A stretch of 64,000 bases of DNA from Oscillospiraceae bacterium (GCA_902769255.1 CACXOM010000006.1:1-64000), one strand, 5' to 3'; counted from the stretch's first letter, positions 43,511 through 52,264 are shown. Numbers and translations are program-made. The notes: generated by a model not told the origin, from the sequence alone.

Positions 43511-45079
43511 TTATTTCGCATAATTATCGGGCAAATCGTTTTCAAAAATAACCACCGTGTTTTTGTCACACATAGGTTTAAAAATTTCAACCGCATCGGA
43601 AAAAGTTTTTGCGATATAAAGATTTTCTTGTGAAAAACCGCCCTCTAAAACGCCCTCTTTAATAGGAATTGAGCGTTTTTCGCCGACTAAAATTATTACA
43701 TCGGCATTTTGCGCCGCCTCAAGCCCTAAAGCCTTGTTGCACTCATATTCTTTTTCACCGAGTTCAACAAGTCCCGGTGTTACAACAATTCGTTTCATAA
43801 GTGAAAACGAGCCTATAACTCTCATTGCTTCAAGGCAACCGCTCGGGTTTGCGTTGTAAGCGTCATCTATAAGCAAAGCGCCGTTTATAAACGGTTTTAA
43901 CTCTAAACGGTGTTCTGTTGCGCTTAAATTTTCAACCGCATATTTAATATCGTTTTCGGGAATTTCTAAATCAATTGCGATTGCAACCGCCGAAAGAATG
44001 TTTAAAATATTATGCGAGCCTAAAAGCGAAGTTGTAAGCGTAAACTCTTTATCTTTATAACAAACAGTAAATTTCAAGCCGTTTTTAGAAGAAATTACAT
44101 CTTTCGCAATTACATCAGCCTCACCGTTGTTAATCGCATAAGTTACGCTGTCATATTCACCGCTTTTTGCGTTTATATATTCGTTATCGACGTTTAAATA
44201 AACTTTTCCGCCCTTTTGTTTAACAAAATCGGCAAGTTCAAATTTGGTTTTTACAACATTTTCAATCGAGCCGAATGTGTTAAGATGTTGCGGTCCGACC
44301 GAGGTTATAACAGCGGTTTGCGGATTTGCAATTTCGCAAATTTCCTTAATGTCGCCTACCTTTTTTGCGCCCATTTCAACAACAAAAATTTCGTGTTGCG
44401 GTTTTAGGTGATTTCTCACCGTAATAACAACGCCCATTGGCGTGTTAAAACTGCCGGGGGTGATAAGTGTATTATATTTTTCAGACAAAATTCTGCCCAA
44501 AATATATTTGGTAGAAGTTTTGCCGTAAGAGCCAGTAAGACCGATAATTTTTAAATTCGGCATTGATTTTAAAATCTTTTTGGCATCGTTTATAAAATAT
44601 CTTTTAATCGCCCTTTCAAATGGTGCGTTTATTAAATTGATAAGGCATACAAAAAACGGTGATAAAACGATTACGCTACAAGCGATTATAATCGTAACAA
44701 ATGGACTAATTACACCGCAAAGCATTAAAACTACTAAAACGGCAAAAATCACAAATGCGCTTATGTAAAAACGCTTTATTCTCGAAGTGAAAACAATACC
44801 TTTTTTAGCGTGTTTTATTTTATAAATCGTATAATAAACTCTTATTGCCGAAAAAATGACGGTAACTATAAGCGTTAAAACGCTTAAATCAAAAATTGCA
44901 AAAATAGCAACCAAAGCACCGCAAATAATCGAAAAAACGGTTTTTAGCTTAAATTCGCCTTTTAAATAGTCGAAAAAGCGAGAGTTAAAATAGGAGTTAA
45001 GTTGTAAAAAATGAAGTTGCCGTGTGATAGTAACCATAGCAGTTAAAAACAGCAAAACGGCACAAATTTGTAAAATCAT
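43511..45079 (-). CDS. murF: MurF-like UDP-MurNAc-tripeptide:D-Ala-D-Ala ligase with N-terminal membrane domain
   Basis: 522 residues. Residues 1-150 hold about four to five membrane helices instead of the usual MurF N-terminal domain. The Mur ligase central domain has GLTGSYGKTSTK as P-loop, EMGAKKVGDIKEI and TSVGPQHLNTFGS. The C-terminal domain has DDAYNANPSG, characteristic of MurF. It would join the Ddl dipeptide to the precursor at the membrane. ATG directly abuts the stop of the hydrolase gene, and ddl is 37 bases downstream. Confidence 0.9.
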   Translation of the reverse strand: MILQICAVLLFLTAMVTITRQLHFLQLNSYFNSRFFDYLKGEFKLKTVFSIICGALVAIFAIFDLSVLTLIVTVIFSAIRVYYTIYKIKHAKKGIVFTSRIKRFYISAFVIFAVLVVLMLCGVISPFVTIIIACSVIVLSPFFVCLINLINAPFERAIKRYFINDAKKILKSMPNLKIIGLTGSYGKTSTKYILGRILSEKYNTLITPGSFNTPMGVVITVRNHLKPQHEIFVVEMGAKKVGDIKEICEIANPQTAVITSVGPQHLNTFGSIENVVKTKFELADFVKQKGGKVYLNVDNEYINAKSGEYDSVTYAINNGEADVIAKDVISSKNGLKFTVCYKDKEFTLTTSLLGSHNILNILSAVAIAIDLEIPENDIKYAVENLSATEHRLELKPFINGALLIDDAYNANPSGCLEAMRVIGSFSLMKRIVVTPGLVELGEKEYECNKALGLEAAQNADVIILVGEKRSIPIKEGVLEGGFSQENLYIAKTFSDAVEIFKPMCDKNTVVIFENDLPDNYAK

Positions 45080-45844
45080 TTACTTTCCTCCCAAAAAACT
45101 CTTTAAAATTGCGTCTGTTCCGACAGGGTTTTCTATAAAATTCCAATGCGAAAGCCCCGGCATAACAACTAAACCGCAATCTTTAATTTCTTTTTCCATA
45201 ACATTCGCCATCCAAAGCGGTGAGGCGGTGTCGTTTTCGCCCCAAATCAGCAAAGTTGAAGCGGTTATGTTATGCAATTTATCAGTAACATCGGAATTGA
45301 TTAAATTAACCAAAGTTCTGCGCATAACAGGCGGCGCCGAATTGTAATCGGCAGAGCCAAAATGTTTGCGAAGTGCTTCGAGCGAATTTTCGGTATAATT
45401 CTTAATTAAGGGCAAAGTCAGCGCGCGTTTTGCGGTTTTAAAGGCGGTTTGGCGCATTTTTTGTTTAAAAGTTTTTTTGCCTTTTATGCCCGCTGCGCCA
45501 AAAAGCACAATTTTTTTCGGGTTGCAATAACCGTTTGCGCACATATTTAAAATAGTTCTGCCACCGTTTGAATGACCTATCATAATAGGGTTTTTAAGCC
45601 CCAATTTATCCATAAACTCTTTGGTGATTTTGCAGTAATCATCAGGAGTTAGTGGCTCATTTGGTAAATCAGATTTTCCGCAACCGGGCGCATCAAGCGA
45701 AATGCAACGAAAATTTTTAGACAGCGGTGCAATCATTCGCTTAAAAGAATCAAGCGAAGCACCCCAGCCGTGCAAAAACAAAATGTCCTCGCCCTGACCG
45801 CAAATTTCATAATTCAGTTTTATTCCGTTAACCTCTACGGTCAT
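45080..45844 (-). CDS. Alpha/beta hydrolase
   Basis: 254 residues from the ATG at 45844, which has AAAGG 9 bases upstream. Alpha/beta-hydrolase fold: HGWGASLDSF forms the oxyanion region, the nucleophile Ser is in MIGHSNGGRT, the acid is in WGENDTASP and the His is in GLSHWNFIENP. Substrate unknown; it could be an esterase, peptidase or dehalogenase-type enzyme. It lies between the transposase gene and murF, with which it is coupled. Confidence 0.88.
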   Translation of the reverse strand: MTVEVNGIKLNYEICGQGEDILFLHGWGASLDSFKRMIAPLSKNFRCISLDAPGCGKSDLPNEPLTPDDYCKITKEFMDKLGLKNPIMIGHSNGGRTILNMCANGYCNPKKIVLFGAAGIKGKKTFKQKMRQTAFKTAKRALTLPLIKNYTENSLEALRKHFGSADYNSAPPVMRRTLVNLINSDVTDKLHNITASTLLIWGENDTASPLWMANVMEKEIKDCGLVVMPGLSHWNFIENPVGTDAILKSFLGGK

Positions 45845-45856
45845 AATCTCCACCCT

Positions 45857-46372
45857 TTAAATAAAGTATTTGTCTGTTTCCCATTTTATAGGATTATTAT
45901 CAATATACTCACGAGTATTATATAAATCCTCATCATTTCTGATAATGTGTTCATAAAAAGAGGTTTGAAAGACTTTTCTGCCAACAACTCTTTCGTTTTT
46001 ATTTATTATTCTTGTTGTTATTGATTTATATGTACAAATCACATCATTTAGTGTAGGGAGGGGGCTTGCTCCCGCCGTTTCATTTAGTATTATTATAACA
46101 TGAATATGATTTGGCATAATGCAATAATTATCTATTTCAACATTATCATATCTATTTTGCAATTCCAACAACTGTTGTTTTGCGATTTTTCCGTAATTTG
46201 ATAATTCGACAAAAAATTCTTCATCGGCGGGAGCAAGCCCCCTCCCTACAATTTTTGAAAAAATGTTTTTCTTTTTATAAGAACAAATTGTAACAAAATA
46301 ATAACCGCTCTCATTATAATCATATTCTTTTAATCGAATATGCTTTCTTTTTGGTAAAATTTGTTTTTTCAT
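45857..46372 (-). CDS. REP-associated tyrosine transposase (RAYT, Y1 family) containing REP arms in its coding sequence
   Basis: 171 residues of the Y1/HUH single-strand transposase fold. The HUH motif is NYCIMPNHIHVIII (H89, H91), the nucleophile is probably Y115, and the family ending FYEHIIRNDEDLYNTREYI is clear. Residues IVGRGLAPAD (41-50) and TAGASPLPT (99-107) are encoded by two 25-base segments (46225-46249 and 46053-46077) that are exact reverse complements of each other and match the REP-like palindrome at 295-329. The ATG lies one base after the typA stop and no separate promoter is seen, so it is read with typA. Confidence 0.92.
   Translation of the reverse strand: MKKQILPKRKHIRLKEYDYNESGYYFVTICSYKKKNIFSKIVGRGLAPADEEFFVELSNYGKIAKQQLLELQNRYDNVEIDNYCIMPNHIHVIIILNETAGASPLPTLNDVICTYKSITTRIINKNERVVGRKVFQTSFYEHIIRNDEDLYNTREYIDNNPIKWETDKYFI
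46053..46077. repeat. REP arm inside the RAYT gene, copy 1
   Basis: Begins GTAGGGAGGGGGCTTGCTCC on the plus strand, with the GTAG foot. Exact reverse complement of 46225-46249. Encodes residues 99-107 of the transposase on the minus strand. Confidence 0.9.
46225..46249. repeat. REP arm inside the RAYT gene, copy 2
   Basis: Begins CGGCGGGAGCAAGCCCCCTC and ends CCTAC (the CTAC foot). Read in a different frame relative to the repeat than copy 1, it encodes residues 42-50 of the transposase. Confidence 0.9.
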
Positions 46373-46373
46373 T

Positions 46374-48197
46374 CTATTTTTTTCTGTGTAATTGTTTCAT
46401 TCTTTGTTCTTTTGAAAGAACCATTTTGCGAAGTCGAATTGACTCAGGTGTTACCTCAACCAATTCATCGTCTTTAATAAATTCAAGCGACCTTTCAAGC
46501 GAGAAAACTGAAGGCGGTGTTAAACGAAGCGCCTCGTCTGAGCCGGAAGCACGGGTGTTTGTAACATGTTTTTTCTTGCAAACATTGCAAACCAAATCTT
46601 CCGCTTTCGGATTTTCACCGACAATTTGACCTTCGTAAACATCAACGCCGGGTCCTACAAAAAGTCTGCCTCTGTCTTGTGTGTTAAACAAACCGTAAGA
46701 CGATGTTACACCGGTTTCAAAAGACACAATCGAGCCGGTGTTTCTGCTTGGAATATCGCCTTTGTATTCCTCATAATTCGAGAAAACATGGTTCATAATA
46801 CCGTTGCCGTTTGTGTCTGTCAAAAATTCGGAACGATAACTCATAAGACCTCTTGCCGGAATTTTAAATTCAAGGTGAGTCATTCCTGTTTCTCTTGTTC
46901 CCATATTAACAAGTTCCGCTTTTCTGTTGCCCAATTTTTCCATAACTGCGCCGACATAATTTTCGGGAACTTCAATCATAAGCAACTCAATAGGCTCTAA
47001 AAGTTTGCCGTCTTTATCTTTTTTATAAATAACCTGCGGACGAGATACTTGAAATTCATATCCCTGACGGCGCATAGTTTCAATCAAAATTGAAAGGTGC
47101 AACTCGCCTCTGCCCGAAACTTTAAAAGTATCGGCCGAATCGGTTTCTTCAACACGCATTGAAACGTTTGTTTCAACCTCTTTGAAAAGGCGGTCACGAA
47201 GATTTCTTGAAGTAACAAATTTACCCTCTTTACCTGCAAAAGGCGAATCGTTTACAATAAAATTCATTGCGATTGTTGGTTCATCAATCTTAACAAATTC
47301 CATTTTTTCAATATGTTCGGGGTCGCAAGCGGTTTCACCGATATTCAAATCATCAATACCCGAAACGCAAATAATATCACCTGCTACCGCCTCTTGCGTT
47401 TCAACACGGGCAAGTCCGTCAAAAGTGTAAAGACGGGAAATTTTAACATTTTCTTCAGTTCCGTCTTGCTTGCAAAGCACAACTTTATCATTAATATGCA
47501 CCTTGCCTCGCTCAACCCTGCCTATGCCTATTCTGCCTACATAATCATCATAATCAATGTTAGAAAAAAGAATTTGCAAAGGACCTTCAGGGTCGTTGCT
47601 CGGAGCCGGAGCCTCATCAATAATCATATCTAAAAGCGGTCTTAAATCAGTACCTTTTTCGTTTGCGTCAAGCGAAGCGTAACCGTCACGAGCCGAAGCG
47701 TAAACAACGGGGAATTCCAATTGGTCGTCATCAGCGCCAAGTTCAATAAACAAATCAAGCACTTCATCAACAACTTCATCAGGTCTTGCGCCCTCACGGT
47801 CGATTTTGTTTAATACAACAATTGGTTTTTTGCCGAGCCCCAACGCTTTTTTAAGTACAAAACGAGTTTGTGGCATACAGCCCTCAAATGCGTCAACTAA
47901 CAACAAAACTGTGTCTACCATTAAAAGAATACGCTCAACCTCGCCACCAAAATCGGCGTGGCCCGGAGTGTCAACAATGTTGATTTTGCAATCTTTATAA
48001 TGAATACTTGTGTTTTTTGCGAGAATGGTAATTCCTCGCTCTCTTTCCAAGTCGTTCGAGTCCATAACTCGTTCGGCTACTTCTTGATTCTCTCTAAATG
48101 TGCCCGACTGTTTTAACATTTCGTCAACCAAAGTTGTTTTGCCGTGGTCAACGTGGGCGATAATTGCGATGTTTCTTAAATTTTTTGTTTCTGTCAT
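46374..48197 (-). CDS. typA: Ribosome-associated translational GTPase TypA/BipA
   Basis: 607 residues. EF-G-like GTPase with HVDHGKTTLVDEML (G1), RERGITILAKN (switch I), DTPGHADFGGEV (G3) and NKIDR (G4). The C-terminal BipA domain carries MSYRSEFLTDTNGNG. Acts in ribosome assembly and stress adaptation. First gene of the transcript that goes on to the transposase, hydrolase, murF and ddl. Confidence 0.97.
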   Translation of the reverse strand: MTETKNLRNIAIIAHVDHGKTTLVDEMLKQSGTFRENQEVAERVMDSNDLERERGITILAKNTSIHYKDCKINIVDTPGHADFGGEVERILLMVDTVLLLVDAFEGCMPQTRFVLKKALGLGKKPIVVLNKIDREGARPDEVVDEVLDLFIELGADDDQLEFPVVYASARDGYASLDANEKGTDLRPLLDMIIDEAPAPSNDPEGPLQILFSNIDYDDYVGRIGIGRVERGKVHINDKVVLCKQDGTEENVKISRLYTFDGLARVETQEAVAGDIICVSGIDDLNIGETACDPEHIEKMEFVKIDEPTIAMNFIVNDSPFAGKEGKFVTSRNLRDRLFKEVETNVSMRVEETDSADTFKVSGRGELHLSILIETMRRQGYEFQVSRPQVIYKKDKDGKLLEPIELLMIEVPENYVGAVMEKLGNRKAELVNMGTRETGMTHLEFKIPARGLMSYRSEFLTDTNGNGIMNHVFSNYEEYKGDIPSRNTGSIVSFETGVTSSYGLFNTQDRGRLFVGPGVDVYEGQIVGENPKAEDLVCNVCKKKHVTNTRASGSDEALRLTPPSVFSLERSLEFIKDDELVEVTPESIRLRKMVLSKEQRMKQLHRKK

Positions 48198-48255
48198 ACC
48201 TTAACTTTCTTTCCTTTTTTCTTAAAATTCTTTATTACATATTTATACATAATAC

Positions 48256-48283
48256 ATTATATCAAATTCTATGAAATTTACAA
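48256..48283 (-). promoter_or_regulatory. Promoter of the typA operon
   Basis: Minus strand TTGTAA (48278-48283), 16 bases, TATAAT (48256-48261). The rest of the gap up to 48472 is AT-rich, and I see no gene in it. Confidence 0.7.
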
Positions 48284-48472
48284 GGAATTTTAGCAAAAAA
48301 ATCTCTTATTTTTTAAAAATTTCAACGCTTTTAGTTTACATAACAATAATATGTTGAAAACTATGTGGAAATGTTAAAAACCTATATTCCCTATAATCAG
48401 GGGTTTTACAAAGAATTGGCAAAAAATTAAAGTTACATAAAATTATTTTTCAACATTTTTTGCCTAAATTTT

Positions 48473-49270
48473 TCACCCTAAAGCTACATCTAAAAGCATC
48501 ATTATTGCAAAGCCGAAAACTATGCCCATTGTTGCAAAATAAGGGCTTGCTTTTTGGTTTTGTTGACATTCGGGGATTAGTTCGTGAACCGCTACCAAAA
48601 TCATTGCGCCGGCGGCAAATGAAAGGGTAAACGGCAAAATTCTTTTAATATAAACTACAAGACATGCGCCTATTACTCCAAAAATTGGCTCGACAAGTCC
48701 CGAAGCCTGCCCGATTAAAAAACTTTTTGCTCTATTGTACCCCTCTCGCCTGAGCGGTAGTGATACCGCAGCGCCTTCGGGAAAATTTTGCAAGCCTATT
48801 CCAAGCGCAATTGTAATTGCGCCCATTACCGCTTCGGGCGTGGTCTTTGTGCCTGAAAGTGCGCCGAAAGCAACGCCGACTGCAAGACCTTCGGGAATGT
48901 TGTGCAAGGTTATTGATAAAACAAGCAAAATTATTCGGCCGAGTTTATCGTCCGAATTACAGCCCCCTACGCCTTTTCTCGCTTTATTTACAATTTTGTC
49001 CGTAACCCACATAAACATAGCACCGCACAAAAAACCTGCCGAAACTATTATAAAAGCAGGCGTTTTTAAACAGTCTTTCGCTCGCTCAATTGCAGGTTGC
49101 AAAAGCGACCAAAACGAAGCGGCTATCATTACTCCGGCCGCAAAACCGAGCATTAAGTTTAAAACTTTTTGATTAGTTTTTTTGAAAAAAACAACAGTTG
49201 CCGCACCGAGCGCAGTAACGCCCCAAGTGCCAAGCGTTGCAAAAAACGCCAAAAGAACAACATTACTCAT
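48473..49270 (-). CDS. ZIP-family metal transporter
   Basis: 265 residues with about eight membrane helices. The ZIP core motifs are HNIPEGLAVGVAFG (about residues 130-143) and QNFPEGAAVSLPL (about 163-175), where His, Asn and Glu form the binuclear metal site, plus VHELIPECQ near the end. Takes up zinc, iron or manganese; the metal cannot be told from sequence. AGAGGTG precedes the ATG. Divergent from mrp. Confidence 0.92.
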   Translation of the reverse strand: MSNVVLLAFFATLGTWGVTALGAATVVFFKKTNQKVLNLMLGFAAGVMIAASFWSLLQPAIERAKDCLKTPAFIIVSAGFLCGAMFMWVTDKIVNKARKGVGGCNSDDKLGRIILLVLSITLHNIPEGLAVGVAFGALSGTKTTPEAVMGAITIALGIGLQNFPEGAAVSLPLRREGYNRAKSFLIGQASGLVEPIFGVIGACLVVYIKRILPFTLSFAAGAMILVAVHELIPECQQNQKASPYFATMGIVFGFAIMMLLDVALG

Positions 49271-49384
49271 TAAATTTCACCTCTTATTAATTTATGAAAT
49301 TAATGTTTTTAGGTGAAAAACTAAACGCAAAAGAATAATGTTTTTAACACATTGTGAACAATTTATCAATATTTTTATTATAAG

Positions 49385-49413
49385 TTGATAAATGATTTTT
49401 GTTGTGATATAAT
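49385..49413 (+). promoter_or_regulatory. Promoter of the mrp-FTR-trxA operon
   Basis: TTGATA (49385-49390), 17 bases, TATAAT (49408-49413). It excludes a start upstream of 49420, so the ATG at 49445 is the correct start of mrp. Confidence 0.85.
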
Positions 49414-49444
49414 AAACAAAAAAAGAAAAGAAAGAAGAAGAATT

Positions 49445-50266
49445 ATGAGTGAAAACTGTACGCATGACTGTTCAACATGCGGTGAGAATTGTAGTGAAAG
49501 AAACGCAATTCAAAAAGAAAAACCAAATGAATTTTCAAGTGTTAAAAAAGTTATTGGCGTTGTAAGCGGTAAAGGCGGCGTAGGAAAATCGCTTGTTACC
49601 TCGTTGCTTTCGGTTATAATGCAAAGAAGAGATAAAAACAGCGCAATTCTTGATGCTGATATTACAGGCCCTTCAATTCCAAAAGCTTTTGGAATAAAAG
49701 AAAAGGCAAAAGGAAGCGACAACGGCATTTTCCCTGCAAAATCAAAATTCGGCACGCAGATTATTTCGATTAATATGCTTTTGCAAAACGAAAGCGACCC
49801 TGTTGTTTGGCGCGGTCCTGTTATTGCCGGCACTGTTAAACAGTTTTTTACCGATGTAATTTGGGACGATGTTGACTATATGTTTGTTGATATGCCTCCC
49901 GGCACGGGCGATGTTCCGCTGACTGTTTTTCAATCTCTCCCTGTTGACGGAATTGTTATTGTAACATCACCGCAGGAACTCGTTTCTATGATTGTCGCAA
50001 AAGCGGTTAAAATGGCGAAAATGATGAACATTCCTATTTTGGGAATTGTTGAGAATATGTCTTATTTTGAATGTCCCGACTGCCACAAAAAACACAGCAT
50101 TTTTGGGCAAAGTAACATTGAAAATTTGGCAAAAGATTTCGGTATTGATACGGTTTCAAAAATTCCGATTGACCAAAGTCTTGCTAAAAATTGCGATAAC
50201 GGCGTAATTGAACTTTTCGAGGGCGACTGGCTTGAAAACCTTGCTGATAAAATCGAAGAGTTATAA
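49445..50266 (+). CDS. Mrp/NBP35-family Fe-S cluster carrier ATPase
   Basis: 273 residues. Cys-rich N-terminus CTHDCSTCGENC (four Cys within 12 residues) likely binds a cluster. ParA/MinD-type P-loop VSGKGGVGKS (about 36-45), DADITGPSIPK, MPPGTGDVPLTV, and the C-terminal CxxC in YFECPDCHKKHSIFG. Binds and hands over Fe-S clusters. Followed by the FTR-like and thioredoxin genes with gaps of 14 and 12 bases, so a redox/Fe-S operon. The ribosome binding site is weak (GAAGAAG). Confidence 0.93.
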   Translation: MSENCTHDCSTCGENCSERNAIQKEKPNEFSSVKKVIGVVSGKGGVGKSLVTSLLSVIMQRRDKNSAILDADITGPSIPKAFGIKEKAKGSDNGIFPAKSKFGTQIISINMLLQNESDPVVWRGPVIAGTVKQFFTDVIWDDVDYMFVDMPPGTGDVPLTVFQSLPVDGIVIVTSPQELVSMIVAKAVKMAKMMNIPILGIVENMSYFECPDCHKKHSIFGQSNIENLAKDFGIDTVSKIPIDQSLAKNCDNGVIELFEGDWLENLADKIEEL

Positions 50267-50280
50267 AGGAGCAAATTATA

Positions 50281-50478
50281 ATGAAAATTATTTTTAATGA
50301 GGATAAAAAAATTGTAAATGCAATTAGGGAGGGGCTTAAAAAGAAAGACGGCTACTGCCCTTGCAGACTTGAAAAAATTGAAGATAATGTTTGTATGTGC
50401 AAAGAATTTAGAGAGCAAATTGCCGACCCTGATTTTGAGGGATTTTGCCATTGCAGACTTTATTATAAAGAAAAGTAA
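50281..50478 (+). CDS. Ferredoxin-thioredoxin reductase catalytic-subunit-like protein
   Basis: 65 residues. Six Cys in three CxC pairs: C26-P-C28, C38-M-C40 and C56-H-C58, followed by RLYYKE. This matches the CPC...CPC...CHC design of plant and cyanobacterial FTR beta, in which a 4Fe-4S cluster touches a redox-active disulfide that reduces thioredoxin. The distance from the second Cys of CPC to the first of CHC is 28, the same as I remember for Synechocystis FTR (57 to 85), although the middle pair is shifted. It is about half the plant length. Directly upstream of trxA. AAAGGAG precedes the ATG. Confidence 0.88.
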   Translation: MKIIFNEDKKIVNAIREGLKKKDGYCPCRLEKIEDNVCMCKEFREQIADPDFEGFCHCRLYYKEK

Positions 50479-50490
50479 GGAGAACAAAAA

Positions 50491-50802
50491 ATGGCTGAAA
50501 TTACATTAACAAGTGAAAATTTTGAAACAGAAGTTTTAAAGTCAGAAAAACCCGTTTTGGTTGATTTTTGGGCTGTTTGGTGCGGTCCTTGCCAAATGTT
50601 AGCGCCGACAGTTGAAGAAATTGCCGAAGAATATTCCGAAAAAATTAAAGTCGGCAAAGTTAATGTTGACGATGAAATGGAACTTGCACAGTCGTTCGGT
50701 ATTCAAAGTATTCCTACATTAATTTTGTTTGAAAACGGAAAGGTAAAAGACACTTCAATCGGCCTTGTTTCAAAACAAGAAATTTTAGATATGATTGATT
50801 AA
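50491..50802 (+). CDS. trxA: Thioredoxin
   Basis: 103 residues. Active site WCGPC (C31, C34), cis-Pro in QSIPTLILFENGK, and the standard length. Disulfide reductase and electron donor. Its position 12 bases after the FTR-like gene suggests it is reduced by ferredoxin through that protein, instead of, or besides, NADPH-thioredoxin reductase. AAGGAG precedes the ATG. Confidence 0.97.
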   Translation: MAEITLTSENFETEVLKSEKPVLVDFWAVWCGPCQMLAPTVEEIAEEYSEKIKVGKVNVDDEMELAQSFGIQSIPTLILFENGKVKDTSIGLVSKQEILDMID

Positions 50803-50818
50803 TTTTTGCAAAAATAAA

Positions 50819-50849
50819 ATCCCCGACTGCGATTTAGTCGGGGATTTTT
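50819..50849. terminator. Bidirectional terminator between trxA and cysS
   Basis: ATCCCCGACT pairs with AGTCGGGGAT and is followed by TTTTT. Confidence 0.9.
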
Positions 50850-50857
50850 AATTTATT

Positions 50858-52264
50858 TTAAATTTTATTCCAAACAACGCCCTCACGGGTATCTTTAATT
50901 TCAATGCCCATTTCAAGCAAAGTCGCCCTAATTTCATCTGCTTTTGCAAAATCTTTAGCGCGTTTTGCCTCTCCTCGCTCGGCTATTAACGCTTCAACTT
51001 TTGCGGTCAAGTCTGCGTTGGCACCTTCATCTTTTTCATTTGCTTTTTTAATTAAATCAAGCGATAAAACCTTGTCAAAATCGGAAATCAAATAAAGTTT
51101 TGTAGCATCGGATATTTTCGCTTTTAAAACATCATAAAGCGCTGTTATTGCAAGTGATGTGTTCAAATCGTTATCAAGCGCCTCTTTAAATTTTTCAACA
51201 AAAGGCTTTGCCTCTTGCTCGTTCAGCTCACCCTCTGCTTTTAAAGTACCGATTTTTTTAATTAACTTGTTAAAAGCGACTTTCGCATTGTCCATTCCCT
51301 CGTAAGAGAAAACAAGCGACTTGCGATAGTGCGAAAGCAAGCAGAAAAAGCGGTAAACGAGCGGGTCATAACCTTTTTGCTCTAAAAGCGAAACGGTAAG
51401 AAATTCGCCCTTTGATTTTGACATTTTGCCCGAATTTGTGTTAAGGTGCAAAACGTGGAACCAATAGTTGCACCATTTATGACCGAGATATGCCTCTGAC
51501 TGTGCAATTTCGTTTGTGTGATGCGGAAAAGCGTTGTCGATACCGCCACAATGAATATCAAGATATTCGCCCGAATGTTTAATTGAAATTGCCGAACACT
51601 CAATATGCCAACCTGGGTAACCCACGCCAAACGGGCTGTCCCATTTTAACTCTTGGTCGTCAAATTTTGATTTTGTAAACCAAAGCACAAAGTCGGTTTT
51701 GTTTTTCTTGTTTGTATCTTCAAAAACATCATCACGAACGCCGACTTGCAAATCTTCGGCATCGTGTTTGTTAAAAACATAATATTCATCTAATTTTGAA
51801 GTGTCAAAATAAATGTTTCCGCCTGCCTCGTAAGCATAACCTTTTTCAAGCAAAACTTCAATCATTTTAATAAATTCATCAATACAACTTGTTGCAGGCT
51901 CGACAACATCGGGGCGTTTTATGTTGAGTTTTTTCATATCTTCAAAAAACGCATCGGTATAAAATTTTGCAATTTCCATTACCGTTTTATGCTCTCTTTT
52001 TGCGCCTTTTAACATTTTGTCTTCGCCTGTGTCGGCATCGCTTGACAAATGACCGACATCGGTAATATTCATAATTCTTTTAACATCAAAATCAATATAG
52101 CGAAGATATTTTTCCAAAACATCTTCCATAATATAGGTGCGAAGATTGCCAATGTGCGCAAAATGGTAAACGGTAGGTCCGCAGGTATACATTGAAACTT
52201 TGCCCGCCTCATTAGGCTTAAACTCTTCTTTTTTGTGTGTTGCGGTGTTATAAAGTGATAACAT
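50858..52264 (-). CDS. cysS: Cysteinyl-tRNA synthetase
   Basis: 468 residues. HIGH motif in TVYHFAHIGNLRTYI, KMSKS in SGKMSKSKGEF, and zinc ligands in YTCGPTVY and WHIECSAISI. Ends in a usual DALR-like domain with KRAKDFAKADEIRATL. It lies 22 bases after cysE, so tRNA(Cys) charging and cysteine synthesis are controlled together by the T-box upstream. Confidence 0.97.
   Translation of the reverse strand: MLSLYNTATHKKEEFKPNEAGKVSMYTCGPTVYHFAHIGNLRTYIMEDVLEKYLRYIDFDVKRIMNITDVGHLSSDADTGEDKMLKGAKREHKTVMEIAKFYTDAFFEDMKKLNIKRPDVVEPATSCIDEFIKMIEVLLEKGYAYEAGGNIYFDTSKLDEYYVFNKHDAEDLQVGVRDDVFEDTNKKNKTDFVLWFTKSKFDDQELKWDSPFGVGYPGWHIECSAISIKHSGEYLDIHCGGIDNAFPHHTNEIAQSEAYLGHKWCNYWFHVLHLNTNSGKMSKSKGEFLTVSLLEQKGYDPLVYRFFCLLSHYRKSLVFSYEGMDNAKVAFNKLIKKIGTLKAEGELNEQEAKPFVEKFKEALDNDLNTSLAITALYDVLKAKISDATKLYLISDFDKVLSLDLIKKANEKDEGANADLTAKVEALIAERGEAKRAKDFAKADEIRATLLEMGIEIKDTREGVVWNKI

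Noticed and set aside
45080..45844. The hydrolase as a toxin or accessory gene of the RAYT
   Set aside because: It has a normal alpha/beta-hydrolase design and is coupled to murF rather than to the transposase, so no system is implied.
46566..47000. Plus-strand frame of 144 codons inside typA
   Set aside because: Antisense shadow of a conserved GTPase.
48284..48472. Possible small RNA or DnaA-box cluster between typA and the ZIP gene
   Set aside because: The TGTGGAAA-like pieces differ from TTATCCACA and are single. A short CCC...GGG hairpin lacks a proper T-run. It looks like plain AT-rich spacer.
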